This document shows positions 11,700 through 22,855 of a stretch of 64,000 nucleotides of DNA, in pieces; the stretch's first letter is position 1; each line of letters starts with the position of its first letter. A program made the translations under genes and the position numbers. Where the stretch lies: contig CM065297.1 in NCBI GenBank assembly GCA_032871835.1, positions 808,501 through 872,500 of the forward strand, given 5' to 3'. Source of the stretch: Dipteronia dyeriana. Its lineage: Eukaryota > Streptophyta > Magnoliopsida > Sapindales > Sapindaceae. Under the pieces are notes generated by a model. That model was given only the letters and a program-made list of their open reading frames with translations. It ran no database searches and was not told the DNA's origin.

Positions 11700-11956
11700 C
11701 ACTTTAATCGGTCAATGGATTGATGTCTTACATTTTTTCCTATTATGTCCTAGTATTTCGCATCTACCACACTTCTGGTGGAAAATTTCTTCACCTTCAG
11801 ATGATCTACGTTTCTTTGACGGACGTCTGATAGGTTTGTGTCATTTTGATGGTAGAACAACAACACTTTGTACATCATCGGGAACTTCCCACAATTTTCA
11901 CTCCATTCCCCATCGTATAAAACAACGAACCGAACTTTATCCATAAAACCTTTCAA
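11700..11956 (-). pseudogene. MuDR-type transposase, N-terminal and zinc-knuckle pieces joined
   Basis: The minus strand opens MKGFMDKVRFVVLYDGEWSE, matching the start of Mutator-like transposases. After a frame change it reads a basic stretch (KWHKPIRRPSKKRR) and a CCHC zinc knuckle, CGRCEILGHNRKKC (Cx2Cx4Hx4C), normally found at the very C-terminus. The catalytic DDE core and SWIM region between them are missing, so this is an internally deleted copy. It supports Mutator assignment of the surrounding inverted repeat. Confidence 0.6.
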
Positions 11957-12069
11957 ATGAGTAAGAAATCCATGATTAAATTCCTAAACAAGTATTTTAT
12001 ACTCATGGTACAGTGAATTTATAAAATATTCTAAATCCAAACTATGTTAAAAACTTTATGTCACTAGAA

Positions 12070-12250
12070 TTACTAACTGTGTTGGAAATTCCCAACGCGG
12101 GAATTCCCAACGCAGTTAAGAATTCTCAACTAAATTAGGAATTACCAACACTATTAGGAATTCCTAACGCAGTTAGGAATTCACAACTCTGAGTTAGGAA
12201 TTCCTAACTTTGTTGGGAATTCCCAACGCTGTTAGGAAAAACTGTGTTGG
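12070..12250. repeat. Palindrome cluster B (GGAATTCC type)
   Basis: Seven or more variants of GTTAGGAATTCCTAAC or GTTGGGAATTCCCAAC, for example at 12150-12166 and 12210-12226. It is mirrored by cluster C across the centre of the inverted repeat. Confidence 0.85.
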
Positions 12251-12875
12251 ACACTTTAAAAACAAATGCTACCAAATGTGTACATTCAATCCAATAATAG
12301 AAAATTAACTACACCAACATCAAATTCACACAAGACCCATGCTCTATTACATTCATGCCAACTATTTTGATAAAAATAAGTAACCTTAATGCACAAATTA
12401 AACTAAAAAAATTATTCAAACATGAAATAAACTATAAATTTATGTATAAAATTAAAATTGATCACACCAACATCAAATTCAACCAAGACCCATGCTCTAT
12501 TATATTGATGAAAACAATTTTCACAAAAATAAGCAACCCTAATGTCCAAAGGAAAGTAAAAAGAGATAAAAATAGAAATATACTTTAGAATTATGTTTAA
12601 ACTTTAAATTGATCACAAAAATATAAAATTGACACAAGACCCATGTTGTATTATGTAAGTGTAAACTATTTCCACGACAAATTAACACAAATACAATTAA
12701 ATCCGAGATTCAACAAATTTAAAAAAAAAAAAAAAACTCACCTCAAACCTTGAATACAAAGGTACCCTTGTTGTGGATGAATATTTTTTAGTTGTTCAAT
12801 GGTGAAGAATGTAAATAATTACTAAAATTCGAAATGAAGGATGAGAGAACAAAAAACAAATTTGAGAGAGGAGAA
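12250..12875 (+). repeat. Left inner arm of the inverted repeat
   Basis: Contains two internal near-copies of a segment with CACCAACATCAAATTCA and AAGACCCATGCTCTATTA (about 12315 and 12467), then a poly-A tract and AACTCACCTCAAA. The reverse complement of 13125-13735 gives the same order of words. Confidence 0.75.
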
Positions 12876-13124
12876 TGAGATAAAACCGAAATTGGGTGTT
12901 GTGGTGGAGAGAGAGGTGGAAATAAAAGGAAAAGAATGGTGTTATGGTGGGATAATAGGTATAAAGAATGGATAGGTTAAGTTAAATGAAAAAATGAGTA
13001 AGTAAGAGTATAGTTGTACTTACACATCAAAAAGGAGTTAGTTTTGCAATTTTTTTAAAAAAGAGATTAGTTATTGACTTGAGCCTTCCAAATAAGCTAG
13101 TTTCCAATAAAACCCAATATATTT

Positions 13125-13735
13125 TTTATTCTCTCTTCCTTCATTTCAAATTTTAGTAATTATTTACATTCTCAACCATTGAGCAACTCGAAAATATTCA
13201 TCCAGCATAAGGGTTTCTTCTATTCAAACTTTGAGGTGAGTTTTTTTTTAACTCACCTCAAAGTTTACATTTACATAATAAAGCATGGGTCTTGTGTGTA
13301 TTTGATATTGTTGTGATCAATTTAAACTTGAAACATAATTATAAAGTTTATTTCTATTTTTAAGCTCTTATTTACTTTCCTTTGTGCATTAGGGTTGCTT
13401 GTTTTTGTGAAAATAGTTTTCGTCAAATACATAAATTTATATAATTTTATATAAATTATTTACATTTACATAATAAAGCATAGGTCTTGGTTGAATTTGA
13501 TGTTGGTGTGATCAATTTTAATTTTATACATAAATTTTAAGTTTATTTCTTGTTTGAATATATCTTTTAGTTTAATTTATGCATTAGGGTTGCTTATTTG
13601 TGTCAAAATAGTTGGTATGAATGTAATAGAGCATGAGTCTTGTGTAAATTTGACGTTAGTGTGGTTAATTTTCCGTTGTTGGATTGAATCTACACAATTG
13701 GTAGCATTTTTTTGAAAAATATCCAGCCCAGTTTT
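13125..13735 (-). repeat. Right inner arm of the inverted repeat
   Basis: Reverse complement of 12250-12875 with many substitutions and small gaps. TTTGAGGTGAGTT at 13227 mirrors AACTCACCTCAAA at 12737. TAATAGAGCATGAGTCTTGTG near 13625 mirrors the left-arm AAGACCCATGCTCTATTA. Confidence 0.75.
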
Positions 13736-13737
13736 CC

Positions 13738-13820
13738 TTACTGCGTTGGGAATTCCCCAACGCTGTTAGGAATTCCCCAACGCTGTTGGGAACCCCTAAC
13801 TTTGTGAAGAATTTCCAGCA
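13738..13820. repeat. Palindrome cluster C (GGAATTCCCC type)
   Basis: Three tandem units with CGTTGGGAATTCCCCAACG and CTGTTAGGAATTCCCCAACG; an extra C makes the palindromes slightly imperfect. Mirror of cluster B. Confidence 0.8.
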
Positions 13821-14992
13821 TTATCCAAATTAAGCATAGTTGGAATTTATAATATTTTGTTAATTCACAGTAACATGAGTTTACAATATTTGTTTTGGAA
13901 TTTAATCATTAATTTCTTGTTAACTCACTTTACCATCTATTTTTTCAAATGTTCTATCATTTTTTATCTAATAATGTTATGTGTTTATTTGTTGGTGTCT
14001 GGATGACACAATATGTTGTTTATGTAGTATTCAATTCAATATTGGTAGTGCTGCTACATTTTGTCTACATTTGTTGAAAGTTTTGTGTAATATTGACAGT
14101 ATTGGTTGGTACATTATTACATTTGTTTGGTACATTTTATGTGTAATGTTAATGGATTTCATAGAATTTGTTTAATATTGACAGTATTATATAATGTTAA
14201 GATTTTTGTTTTGCAATTCACAAATAATATTAATGGATTTCATGGAATAAATACTAGACAATATTTGTGAAACAAGTACCAAGATTGAATTAATGTTATG
14301 TGAGTAATAGGAATTATTGTTGACATGTGTAAAAGTTTCACATGGAATAATTCACATGCTTTGTATATGGAATTAATTCCATTTCACATGCTCGGTTTTC
14401 TTTCATATACAATAAGTACCAGACACAAATAAGATGCAAGAATCAAATAAATACCGGACACAAATAGTTAAGATTTCAAAATGTTAAGATTTGTATGAAC
14501 CATAAATAAAGATTTCAAATATATCGGACACAAACAGTATTGGTTGTTACAACATTACATTTGCCTGGTATATTTTATGTGTAATGTTGATAATATCGGT
14601 TGGTACATTATACATTTCTGTTTTGCAATTCACAAATACTGGTAATGAACAAAATCTGTACAGTTAATAAGATGCAAGTATCAAAATCTGCACAGTTATA
14701 ATATCAAAATCTGTAAGTATTAAAATCTGTACTGTTTTGCAATAATAGTGTTACATTAAATTTATAAAAAAAAATCATAACAGTTGTTACAAACATCTGT
14801 ACCACAAGTTGTTAACATTCATACAAAAATTCATAACATTTGTTACAGAAATCTACACAAATTGTTAACATTCATACAAAAATTCATAACATTTGTTACA
14901 AAAATCTGCACCAAAAGTTATTAACATCTTCACAGTTTTGAAAAAATTAACCTCTTCTCCCATTCTATTTGTTCTGAAATGTAACAAAACAA

Positions 14993-15215
14993 CAGCGTTA
15001 GGAATTCCTTTCAACAGTTTGGAGGCACATCTTTATTTCATATTTGATTCAAAACTATAGTTAAAATTTAAAATTCCAAGCGCTGTTAGAAAATTCTAAA
15101 CTGTGTTGGAAATTCCCAACAGCGTTAGAAATTCCAAACTGTGTTAGAAATTCCAAACAACATTTGAAACTCTTAACATTGTTTGGAAATCCAAACACTG
15201 TTATGAATTCCAAAC
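14993..15215. repeat. Palindrome cluster D (GGAATTCC or GAAATTCC type)
   Basis: Decayed copies of the same motif, such as GCGTTAGGAATTCC at 14995 and GTGTTGGAAATTCCCAAC near 15105, with later copies drifting to GTGTTAGAAATTCCAAAC. Mirror of cluster A at the other end of the inverted repeat. Confidence 0.8.
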
Positions 15216-15240
15216 TCTGATCCCTAACAACTCAACAGTG

Positions 15241-15867
15241 CCATTGTCAATTTTGATCCCTGCCAACTCCAACTCGACCGAAAATGCAACTCTTACTTAT
15301 AGACTGAGTGAAATGCAATTCTCATTTACAGGGAAAGTTTTCTACACACTTTGAGATTTAATGGACAAACCGTAAAATGCAACTCACTTATAGACTCATC
15401 ACACTTCAATGGAAAAAGAGGAGAACCCTATGACATGTATGAAAAAGGAAGTGCACAACCATTTTGGTGTGAGTATAAGTTATGTTTGTAAATAAAATCA
15501 ATAGAAGTGAAGCTGGTTCTAAGGTCTTGGCTAAAAGTCTTTACCGGAAAATAAAGCACATTATACTAGATAATATACAAATATCTGCTACATTAACATC
15601 AAAGAAATAAAATCTCAATCAGTTTATAATTTAACAACCATATCAATCAAAAATCTCATTGAACGAAAAGTTTATCTAGTACAACAATTTATGATATATT
15701 TCCAAGGCATGTCAAACTATACTCGTAAAATAAACCAACAGAAAGAGAATCAAACCAAAGTCAAGAATATTAATGTGGCAAAATGAAATTGCATATGGAT
15801 GCATGATTCAATTAAAAACCCATATATATAATAAAATTGTTGTATGAATGTTCACAGTTAAAACAAC
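15241..15867. other. Unannotated spacer between the Mutator-like remnant and the Tat element
   Basis: About 0.6 kb of AT-rich sequence. No open frame above 60 codons outside the adjacent LTR, no repeat and no element end were recognised. Confidence 0.6.
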
Positions 15868-16537
15868 TGTTGACGTCTCTTTCTCGATGGTCAAGAAAGT
15901 CAACAACACGTGATTTGATTTTGACCTGCAAAAGAGAGAGAAAAAGAATGCAACACGACACAATTGTGACACAAGTATACGTGGTAAAACTCTGGAGACC
16001 GGAGAAACATCCACTGGTGGCCTTATGCACAACCAAGCCAAATCCAATAATGAATATCAAGTTACAACTCTCAATCTCTTTTGCCTCTCTTTTACAGTGG
16101 TTTTTTCATGTCTTTTCAATATGGCTTATGGACCTATTTATACATATCTTGCTAGGGTTTCATTCCTTGGCATGCAAGCCGAAGATTGTGGAATAGGATC
16201 TGTTTCTTATTTGGGCTCATCTACTTATGAGGATCGCACGTCTTTCAAGGGGAATATACTCGTTGCCTTTTGAAACTCTTTTCTTATGGTTGCGTTTCCA
16301 AGGCCTTCTTTGGTATTGCATTCGTACGAATAAGACTTGGATACTCGGGTTTCTATGTTGCCCCGAGTAAAGCTGGGTAGGCCAAATATTATTATTCGGT
16401 CTTACTCAGGCTCTTGTGAATTGGCAACATCACTGATGGCACTTATTCGGATGCCAGCCTGGATGCTTATTTGGCAACCTTCCTGGGAGTTTTCTTATTT
16501 GTCAGTGACATGTATATTTGACAGAATATATATAACA
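15868..16537 (-). mobile_element. 3' LTR of the Tat element
   Basis: Begins TGTTGACGTCTCTTTCTCGA and ends TATATAACA on the plus strand. It matches 26850-27533 along its whole length, apart from small gaps and a (TA)n expansion in the other copy. Open frames inside it (15837-16196, 16025-16273, 16337-16549) are chance LTR frames. Confidence 0.9.
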
Positions 16538-16556
16538 GTACCCCCTTAAAATACTT
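16538..16556 (-). promoter_or_regulatory. Polypurine tract of the Tat element
   Basis: On the minus strand GTATTTTAAGGGGGTAC directly precedes the 3' LTR start TGTTATATAT. This purine run fixes the element orientation as minus. Confidence 0.75.
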
Positions 16557-16728
16557 TAACAGAGTAGTACTTATCTCTTCGATGAAAGTATTTTAATCAT
16601 TGTACGCCCGATTGGGTTTTGTCACTTTCTCCATTACTACTTCATTAATTTGGGAACTATTATTCCTAATTAATTCGAAGCATTAATGACGTGTCTTAAT
16701 GGCAACCATGTATGTACGATTTGTCTCC

Positions 16729-16911
16729 TCATGTGAAATCCTTATGATTACGATATTTTGAAATTCTGACAGCCTGACCTGCCCTTTTCACGACACGTGT
16801 CCTTTTATCGTTTGGCATCTCATGCGAAATCCTTATGATTGCGATATTTTGAAATTCTGACAGCTTGACCTGCCCTTTTCACGACACGTGTCCTTTTATC
16901 GTTTGGCATCT
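16729..16911 (+). promoter_or_regulatory. 91-bp tandem duplication carrying two G-box palindromes, upstream of the antisense ORF
   Basis: The segments from 16729 and from 16820 are near-identical (only a few substitutions). Each contains the perfect palindrome GACACGTGTC (16792-16801 and 16883-16892), which includes the CACGTG G-box bound by plant bZIP and bHLH factors. The duplication lies between the polypurine tract and the antisense ORF, where a promoter for that ORF would be expected. Other ACGT cores follow (ACGTCACTTATGTCATC at 16952). A promoter role is inferred. Confidence 0.55.
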
Positions 16912-17331
16912 CTGTTGGCATTTATGATATACAACCCCCTGATTATCTGATACGTCACTTATGTCATCAAACGTGCTCTTTTCGTCTTCTCATCTTTTCA
17001 CCCTCTAGAGTTTCGAGTATTTTAATCATTAAAAAGCTTATTGAACTGATGAAGTCCATTTTATCAGTACTCTTTCAGAAAAATCCAACCTTGCTTCTAT
17101 CTTCATGTTCATCTTCTTCATTTGTTCGTAGATCCATCTTCGCTCTCTGTTAAGCTTATTATCGGTCCCACCACGTCTGCTATTCCAATTTTTTAAGGTC
17201 AGTTTCTATGGATCTTGTTGCAAGGATCGTCTTTTCATTATAGCTTTCAACGACCTTGAGAGTGGAGATACTAATCTAGCCTTTTGTATTCATAAATTGT
17301 TAGAGGATTCACCCCTGATAAACCTTATTTT

Positions 17332-20211
17332 TTGAATGTTGATTTCTCGAGGCTTTATCCTAATGTTCCTTCTAATCCTAGCTCTAAGTCTTCCTCCAAT
17401 TCTGAGTCTTCCATTTCTGGTCGCAACAGGGTTCCTCTTCGATTTAGGATGAGGAAACATCAAAGCAACCTTAGGATTAGCAGACATACTCTAAGTGACA
17501 TTCTGATTGGGAGGTAGGTTGTAAATGATAATGATGTTGAAGAAGAACACCACGCTTCTCGGATTCTTTTTTCTTCCGATCGTCCGAGTGCTTACGATGT
17601 TGAACCAAACATGATCTGGGAGATAGAGATTGGGAAATATCGTGGTCGGTTTGATCTGGATGATTCCATCTTGTTAATACCTACTGGTGATGGGGCCGTA
17701 TGGAACCCTTCCCTGGGTATGGTAGCCATTTATGGGTCCATGCTCAACTGTGGGGTAACTCTCCCCTACAACCCTTCATTACGTGGTTCCTGGCCAATGT
17801 GTGGATCGCTCCAGCCCAGCTGGCCCCTAATAGCTATAGGATTTTGATGTGCATGTGGCACATGTGTAGCTGAATGAAGTTATGGCCACCTTATCCCCGT
17901 GAAATAAGGTATTTTTACACTCTTAGGCAGTCTGGTCAGACTGCAAATTATTTTCTTTTATCCAGTCAACTGGATGGTTGGATTCCCGAGGGAGTCAAAG
18001 TGAACTAGGGTGTCGAGACTTTCTCAGACGACAAGAAGAAAGGCTTTATTTAGGGTTGTCCTACTTTAAATAAATATTAGAAAAATAGTTGATTTTTCGT
18101 AGGGGGGAATCGGGGAAGTCAAATTGAGCTTTCGACAGGAGAATCTCAGGAAGTATTGAAGGTTCCTCGTTATTTTTGCTCTTCTGATCGTTGGAACAAA
18201 ACACCTATTGTTTTCACCGACGCTGAGTTGTCCAACCTTGCTCGAGTAGCCGTGTGTACGTTGGAGAAATAAACCAGGTCATACCTTTTTTATGAGAAAA
18301 AAATGAAGAACCTTGGCCTTTTTGCTCAGATTTCTGCTCGTCGTAGACGCTGCAAGTGATGGCTTTCTAGTAGTTGTTCTTATTTCGATTGATGCCTTCA
18401 TTACATTCTTTCTTTTTAACCCCTTACAAATTTCTAGTGTTCAACATGGACATTGTCTGTGACGCCCAAGCTCGCCAAGTCAAGTCAATTATTTGAACAA
18501 GCCGTAATGAGGCTTCTCGTCAAAGGGAAGAGGGAATTGCTCCGCCTGATGCCGAATTGGATGAGAGTTCTGAGGGTACTAACGAATAGGTTCCTGAATA
18601 CATTCCGAAAGAGGTCACTCAGTCGATTGTGGGCGATTCGAGTGGCCATAATGGCCCGGTTGGGCCTGATAACAACCAGAGACTGCCTGAGGATGGTGAG
18701 GGGCAAATGAGGCATTCTGCCGATGTAATGGCTTAGGGGCCCGATTCTCTTGCTGACGAGGTATCAGTTGAGCAGTATGTCGACATGGCCGAAGAAAGAA
18801 CTAGGGAGCCTTCTCCTGAACAAGTTGATCCCTCTCGTCCCACTATTTTTAAGCCTTTTCAGGCCATGGTAAAGGAGGATCAAGAAGATCCTACGACTGA
18901 TCTTGACTCTCGTCGTACACGAGTCAAAAAAAGGAAGGCATTTATCTCCCTCTATCGACCTCCTCCAAAAGTCCCGAGGGTGGTGTCGTTCATTGAGTCG
19001 AGCAACGAGGAGACTAATACTAGGGACTTCTTATGTGTTTAAACGGAGAAACCCTCAGAGGAAGGTGAAAATCATCGGGAAAGTTTGAACAGAGAAAGTC
19101 TTTTACCCTTTTAGTTTGAAGCTGCTAAAGCGGGATCCTCAGGCAGCCTGTGGGCCCTTTCGCCTAAGATATGTTGAAGGCCATGTCCTCTGGTCAAGGT
19201 TTTATTGGCGACAACCACTGGAGTCATTTTAGAAATGGCTCCCCGACAGAACGCCTTCATAACATGTTTAATAGTGTGACCTATGTGAGTCTTCTTACCT
19301 TTGTGTTTTACATTAAATTGGGTATTTTCTTTAACCCACTCCTTTCTTTTAGATGGTTGCTGAGTTTGCAGAAGCTTTCCAGATGCAACATCATCAAGCT
19401 GATTGAATAATGCGCCTATAAGCCTTATTAAAGGAGAGCAAAGACAACCATGCTTGAGTTGAGGCAGCTTATCGAAGGGAGGTAAGTTTTGCTCAATAGT
19501 TCACTGATCGCTACATGTAGAAGCAGATAAAAGCTGAGGAGAGGGCATCTGTTACGAAAAGAAAGCTGAATCTTTATAGAATCTGCTCTCTGACACCTAT
19601 GAGTCAATGTTTTGAGCTGAAAATGAGGTCGATGAAGCAAAGTCATCCTATGAGTGCAAAATTAAGGATCTTAAGCGCCAAGCTTTGACAGTCGAGTCCC
19701 TCTCTAAGAAAGCAAACTAGAACTTGAAGTTCAAGGGGTTAATCACTTCAAAAGATCCCCGGCCTACGACGCTTTACTCCTCAGAAAATTCTAGTAAGGG
19801 TTGGTTTCAACTGGTGAATTCTTCAAAGTAAAAAATCGGGCGACTGATAGAGCCTGAGCGAACTGGGAATTATCGATCAAGAACCATGTGTATCGATCCT
19901 TGGAGGCTCTTCGGATCCAGATGAAGGAGTGGAGAGCTTATTGTCATAGTCAAGGCAAAAACCCATATCCTATGCATTTGTAGGTTCCAACTGAGCATTC
20001 TTTTTCTACCTTCTACGCTAGTCAGGACATCGGAGTATATGGGATAGAGCTTGACATTGGGCCAATCACCAGAATGGACTACAGCGCTTGGATGGATGAT
20101 CAGGTCGATGAAATTTCATGGCCTTAGAGCGAAAGCCTACTCCGCGAGTATGAAATGGTGTCTAGTCCAAGCATCGACAGAAGCTTGAAGTCCTCGGCGC
20201 CGCCTCCTTAA
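17332..20211 (+). pseudogene. Antisense extra ORF of the Tat element (putative gypsy-type transposon / Transposase_28-like protein)
   Basis: A long decayed plus-strand frame opposite to gag-pol. The frame from 17332 has one stop (17515) and runs to about 17,765. It then shifts to a frame with LQPFITWFLANVWIAPAQLA and PNSYRILMCMWHMC (17,770-17,870) and continues past a stop to 18,008. This wording matches the plant putative gypsy-type transposon domain (IxPxQLxPNxxR motif). Later pieces: a segment ending RVAVCTLEK (about 18,150-18,270); an acidic, proline-rich part with KKRK, a possible nuclear signal (18,460-19,040); a decayed charged region of coiled-coil character (19,350-19,730); and a tail ending SIDRSLKSSAPPP at 20,211. 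Extra ORFs in this position are known in Tat elements; their function is unknown. Confidence 0.75.
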
Positions 20212-21000
20212 GTGCACTTGTAAAATTCATAAAAATGTAGTATAGTTTATTTTGCAGATTTTGGCAGTTGCATGATTTATTTTATCGCTTTTAGCCGAGT
20301 AAATTTGTTAGCTTCCATGTGAACATAATTATTTTAGTTTGGATAGTGCAAAACCATCGTAACTTGAAATGCCAAGTATCTTATTAACTGACTAATATTA
20401 TTAACCGAGTAATTTTGAAATAAAGCCAAGTATCTCGTGCACTTGTAATTGCATTCCATGCTCGGTTGCTACCTGAATGTTACATCTAGGCTTACCACGA
20501 TCATACGTTTGGGTCCTTGAGCACGTCACTGAGAACGTCTCCAAGTTTTGTTTACGTAAGGGTTTGCCGAATCATTAGGCTTCAATTTGCCCAACACAGC
20601 TACGTAACTCACCGGAATATACCCGGTGGCGCCCTGAGCCATTTTCCAATTCCTGTTGCATCGGGGTTTACCTTTTAGCTAAGGTCTAAGTTGACCTTGA
20701 TCGGCTGGCGTGCTCTTTGAGCTTCTCCACCCACTCGTGTGTTAACCAAATCAATGGTCTAGAGCATTTTATTACATGTCGTGATTGTGCTAGCTTCTTT
20801 TCCCGTGTTTGGTCTTTTCATATGTTCTTATTATCTTATGTTCATTTTTTTGGGAATCCCGTGTAGGGTTTTTATTTATAATTCTGTAAAACTAACAAGA
20901 CATTGAAATACTTCAAAGAATTTCTAAGAAACGAATCACTCTAAACTAACTGAAAGGAAATAAAGCCTAAACTAAGGCACTTTAGGGATAAAAGATCTTC
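20212..21000. other. Noncoding region between the antisense ORF and integrase, with conserved block copy 2
   Basis: Holds the block 20470-20745 shared with 2626-2920. No open frame of note. It would be the shared 3' end region of two convergent transcripts (antisense ORF from the left, gag-pol from the right). Confidence 0.6.
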
Positions 21001-22140
21001 AGGTATTGGGTGTTGCACTATCGGGGTAGGACCTCTCCTCATGGTTGGACAATCCAATATGCTCTATTTCCGACCATTACTTCAATTTCAGACGGGCCTT
21101 CCCATTTGTTGGTTAGGAAACCCCGTATCTTTGTCTTTTGTGTTTAGTGATACTCTACTGAGCACCAGGTCTCCCATTGAGAATTTCCTCAATCGGACAT
21201 GCGAGTTGTAATTCCTAGTCACTCTTTATTGGTATGTCGTATTTCACACTTGGGACTTCTCCCTTTTTTCTTCTAATTCATCGAAGCTCTGTAATAGCAT
21301 ATCGACATTATGGTCTTCATCATATAACTTGACTCTGGGCGACATGTATGAGGATTTTACAGAGATGACGGCCTCTGTTCGGAACGCCAATGAAAACGGT
21401 GTTTCCCTGGTAGGGGTCCTTACCATTGTTCAGTATGCCCACGACACTTCAGGAATTTTTTCTACCCAACAACCCTTTTTTACATCAAGTTTTACTTTGA
21501 GTGTATTATTGATGACTTTGTTCACCGCTTCAGTCTGCTCATTCGCTTGAGGATGGGCATGTGTGGCATAATAATTATAAATCTAGTACTCGTTGCAAAG
21601 TTGCCTGAATTTCTGATTGTCGAACTGGGTGCCGTTGTCAGTGATGATTGTATTCGGGACTCAAAATCTGTAGAGTATGTTCTTTTTCACAAAGTTTGTG
21701 GTGTTTGTTTCCGTGATATGTACTAATGCTTAAGCTTCCACCCACTTAGTAAAATAATCTACAACCACGATTGCTTGTGTTGCATCGCCCCTTGTTCCTG
21801 CCGATATTGGACCAATCAAATCCAACCCCCACATGGCGAATGACCATGAGGACGTGAGACTTCTGAAGTGCTCAGGGGGTTGCCAAATATCATTGGTGAC
21901 CCTTTGGCAAGTATTACAACTTTCCAAAAATCGTTGGGCATTAGTGAACAAAGTAGGCCAGCAAAAGCCTTGCCCGAGCACCTTGTTCCGCCAAATTTTT
22001 ATCTCCTGTGTGATTTCCACATACACCACTATAGATTTCCCTCAATATTCAACCTACCTCTTCCTCTGATACGTATCTCTGGAGTGTTTTGGAAAATCTT
22101 GTTCTGTACAGTTCTCCTTCAATCATAGTGTACCTAGCTG
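21000..22140 (-). pseudogene. Tat element integrase
   Basis: Read from right to left. The zinc-binding region is decayed: EIYSGVCGNHTGDKNLA (first His lost), then SCNTCQRVTNDIWQPPEH. The catalytic core has WGLDLIGPI (first Asp, near 21,810), IVVVDYFTKWVEA, ITDNGTQFD (second Asp, near 21,640) and HPQANEQTEAVNK (Glu, near 21,545). The C-terminal part reads TPTRETPFSLAFRTEAVISV (about 21,360-21,425) and ends near FSMGDLVLSRVS (about 21,170). Several stops and at least one frame change break it. The DDE residues themselves remain visible. Confidence 0.88.
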
Positions 22141-22411
22141 ACCTGTACGTGATGCGTTTTACTTCTACAGGATCTTCTGAGAGTACATCATCTTCCAAAT
22201 ACCTTTTTAGCCGGATCGTCCAATCAACTGGCGGTGTTCAAATTTTTGAAATTTTTGAATCTTTTGGCTCAGCTATACTCTGTTTGAATAGATGTGTGAC
22301 CAGTATATTCTTTGGTCTAATGGTGGTTTTGGTCGACGCTAAGTTGAACAAAGCGTCTATTTTTTCATTTTCTTCCCATGGGATCTAGACAATCCTGCAT
22401 TCTTTGAACCG

Positions 22412-22855
22412 TCAGAGGAGTTGTCTTGCTATGTCCAAGTAAGCCGTCATACACTCATCCTTGGCCTGGTATTTGTCTAGAATTTGGTTGATGATTACCT
22501 GTGAGTCGCTGAATACTTTGACCTCATTTGCTCCGAGTGTGATACAAACTATGAGCTCTGCCAGCTGTGCCTCATACTCAGTTTGGTTGTTTGTTGCTTT
22601 GAAGTCGAATCTCATGGCACATTCAATGTCATATTTTTCTAGGGTGCATACCACAATCCATGTCTCGCTGCCAAGAGTGTTTGACGAGCCGTCGACATGC
22701 AATTTCCAAGAGAAGCTCTTATCTAGCATTTTATTTGCCTCCATATCAGGCTCTGTGAACTCTGCTACAAAATCTGTCACTGTTTGGCCTTTGATTGATG
22801 CTCTGGGTACATATTTAATATCAAATTCACTCAGTTCGATTGCCCATTTGGTCAA
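22412..22855 (-). pseudogene. Tat element second RNase H (archaeal-type)
   Basis: An open stretch of 147 codons with LHVDGSSNTLGSE (first Asp), TNNQTEYEAQLAELI (Glu), VFSDSQVIINQ (Asp) and a following helix-rich tail. A second RNase H downstream of the retroviral one is diagnostic of the Tat lineage and is thought to supplement or replace the degenerate first RNase H. This is one of the best preserved frames of the element. Confidence 0.85.

Larger units (their letters stand above)
10695..15240. mobile_element. Mutator-like element remnant built as a 4.5-kb imperfect inverted repeat
   Basis: The two halves are reverse complements about a centre near 12,970. The outer arms 10895-11040 and 14935-15075 match, for example GAATCAAATATGAAATAAAG and TTTTGTTACATTTCAG read in opposite directions. 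The inner arms 12250-12875 and 13125-13735 also match, for example AACTCACCTCAAA and GTAAATAATTACTAAAATT. Four clusters of GGAATTCC palindromes sit symmetrically. Fragments of MuDR transposase and of a DUF1985 exon lie in the left arm, and the start of the DUF1985 exon is mirrored in the right arm. Exact outer ends and a 9-bp TSD could not be fixed. Confidence 0.65.

Noticed and set aside
15837..16549. Open frames of 70-119 codons at the left Tat LTR
   Set aside because: They lie in the LTR, the counterparts in the other LTR differ in frame and length, and they contain no known domain.
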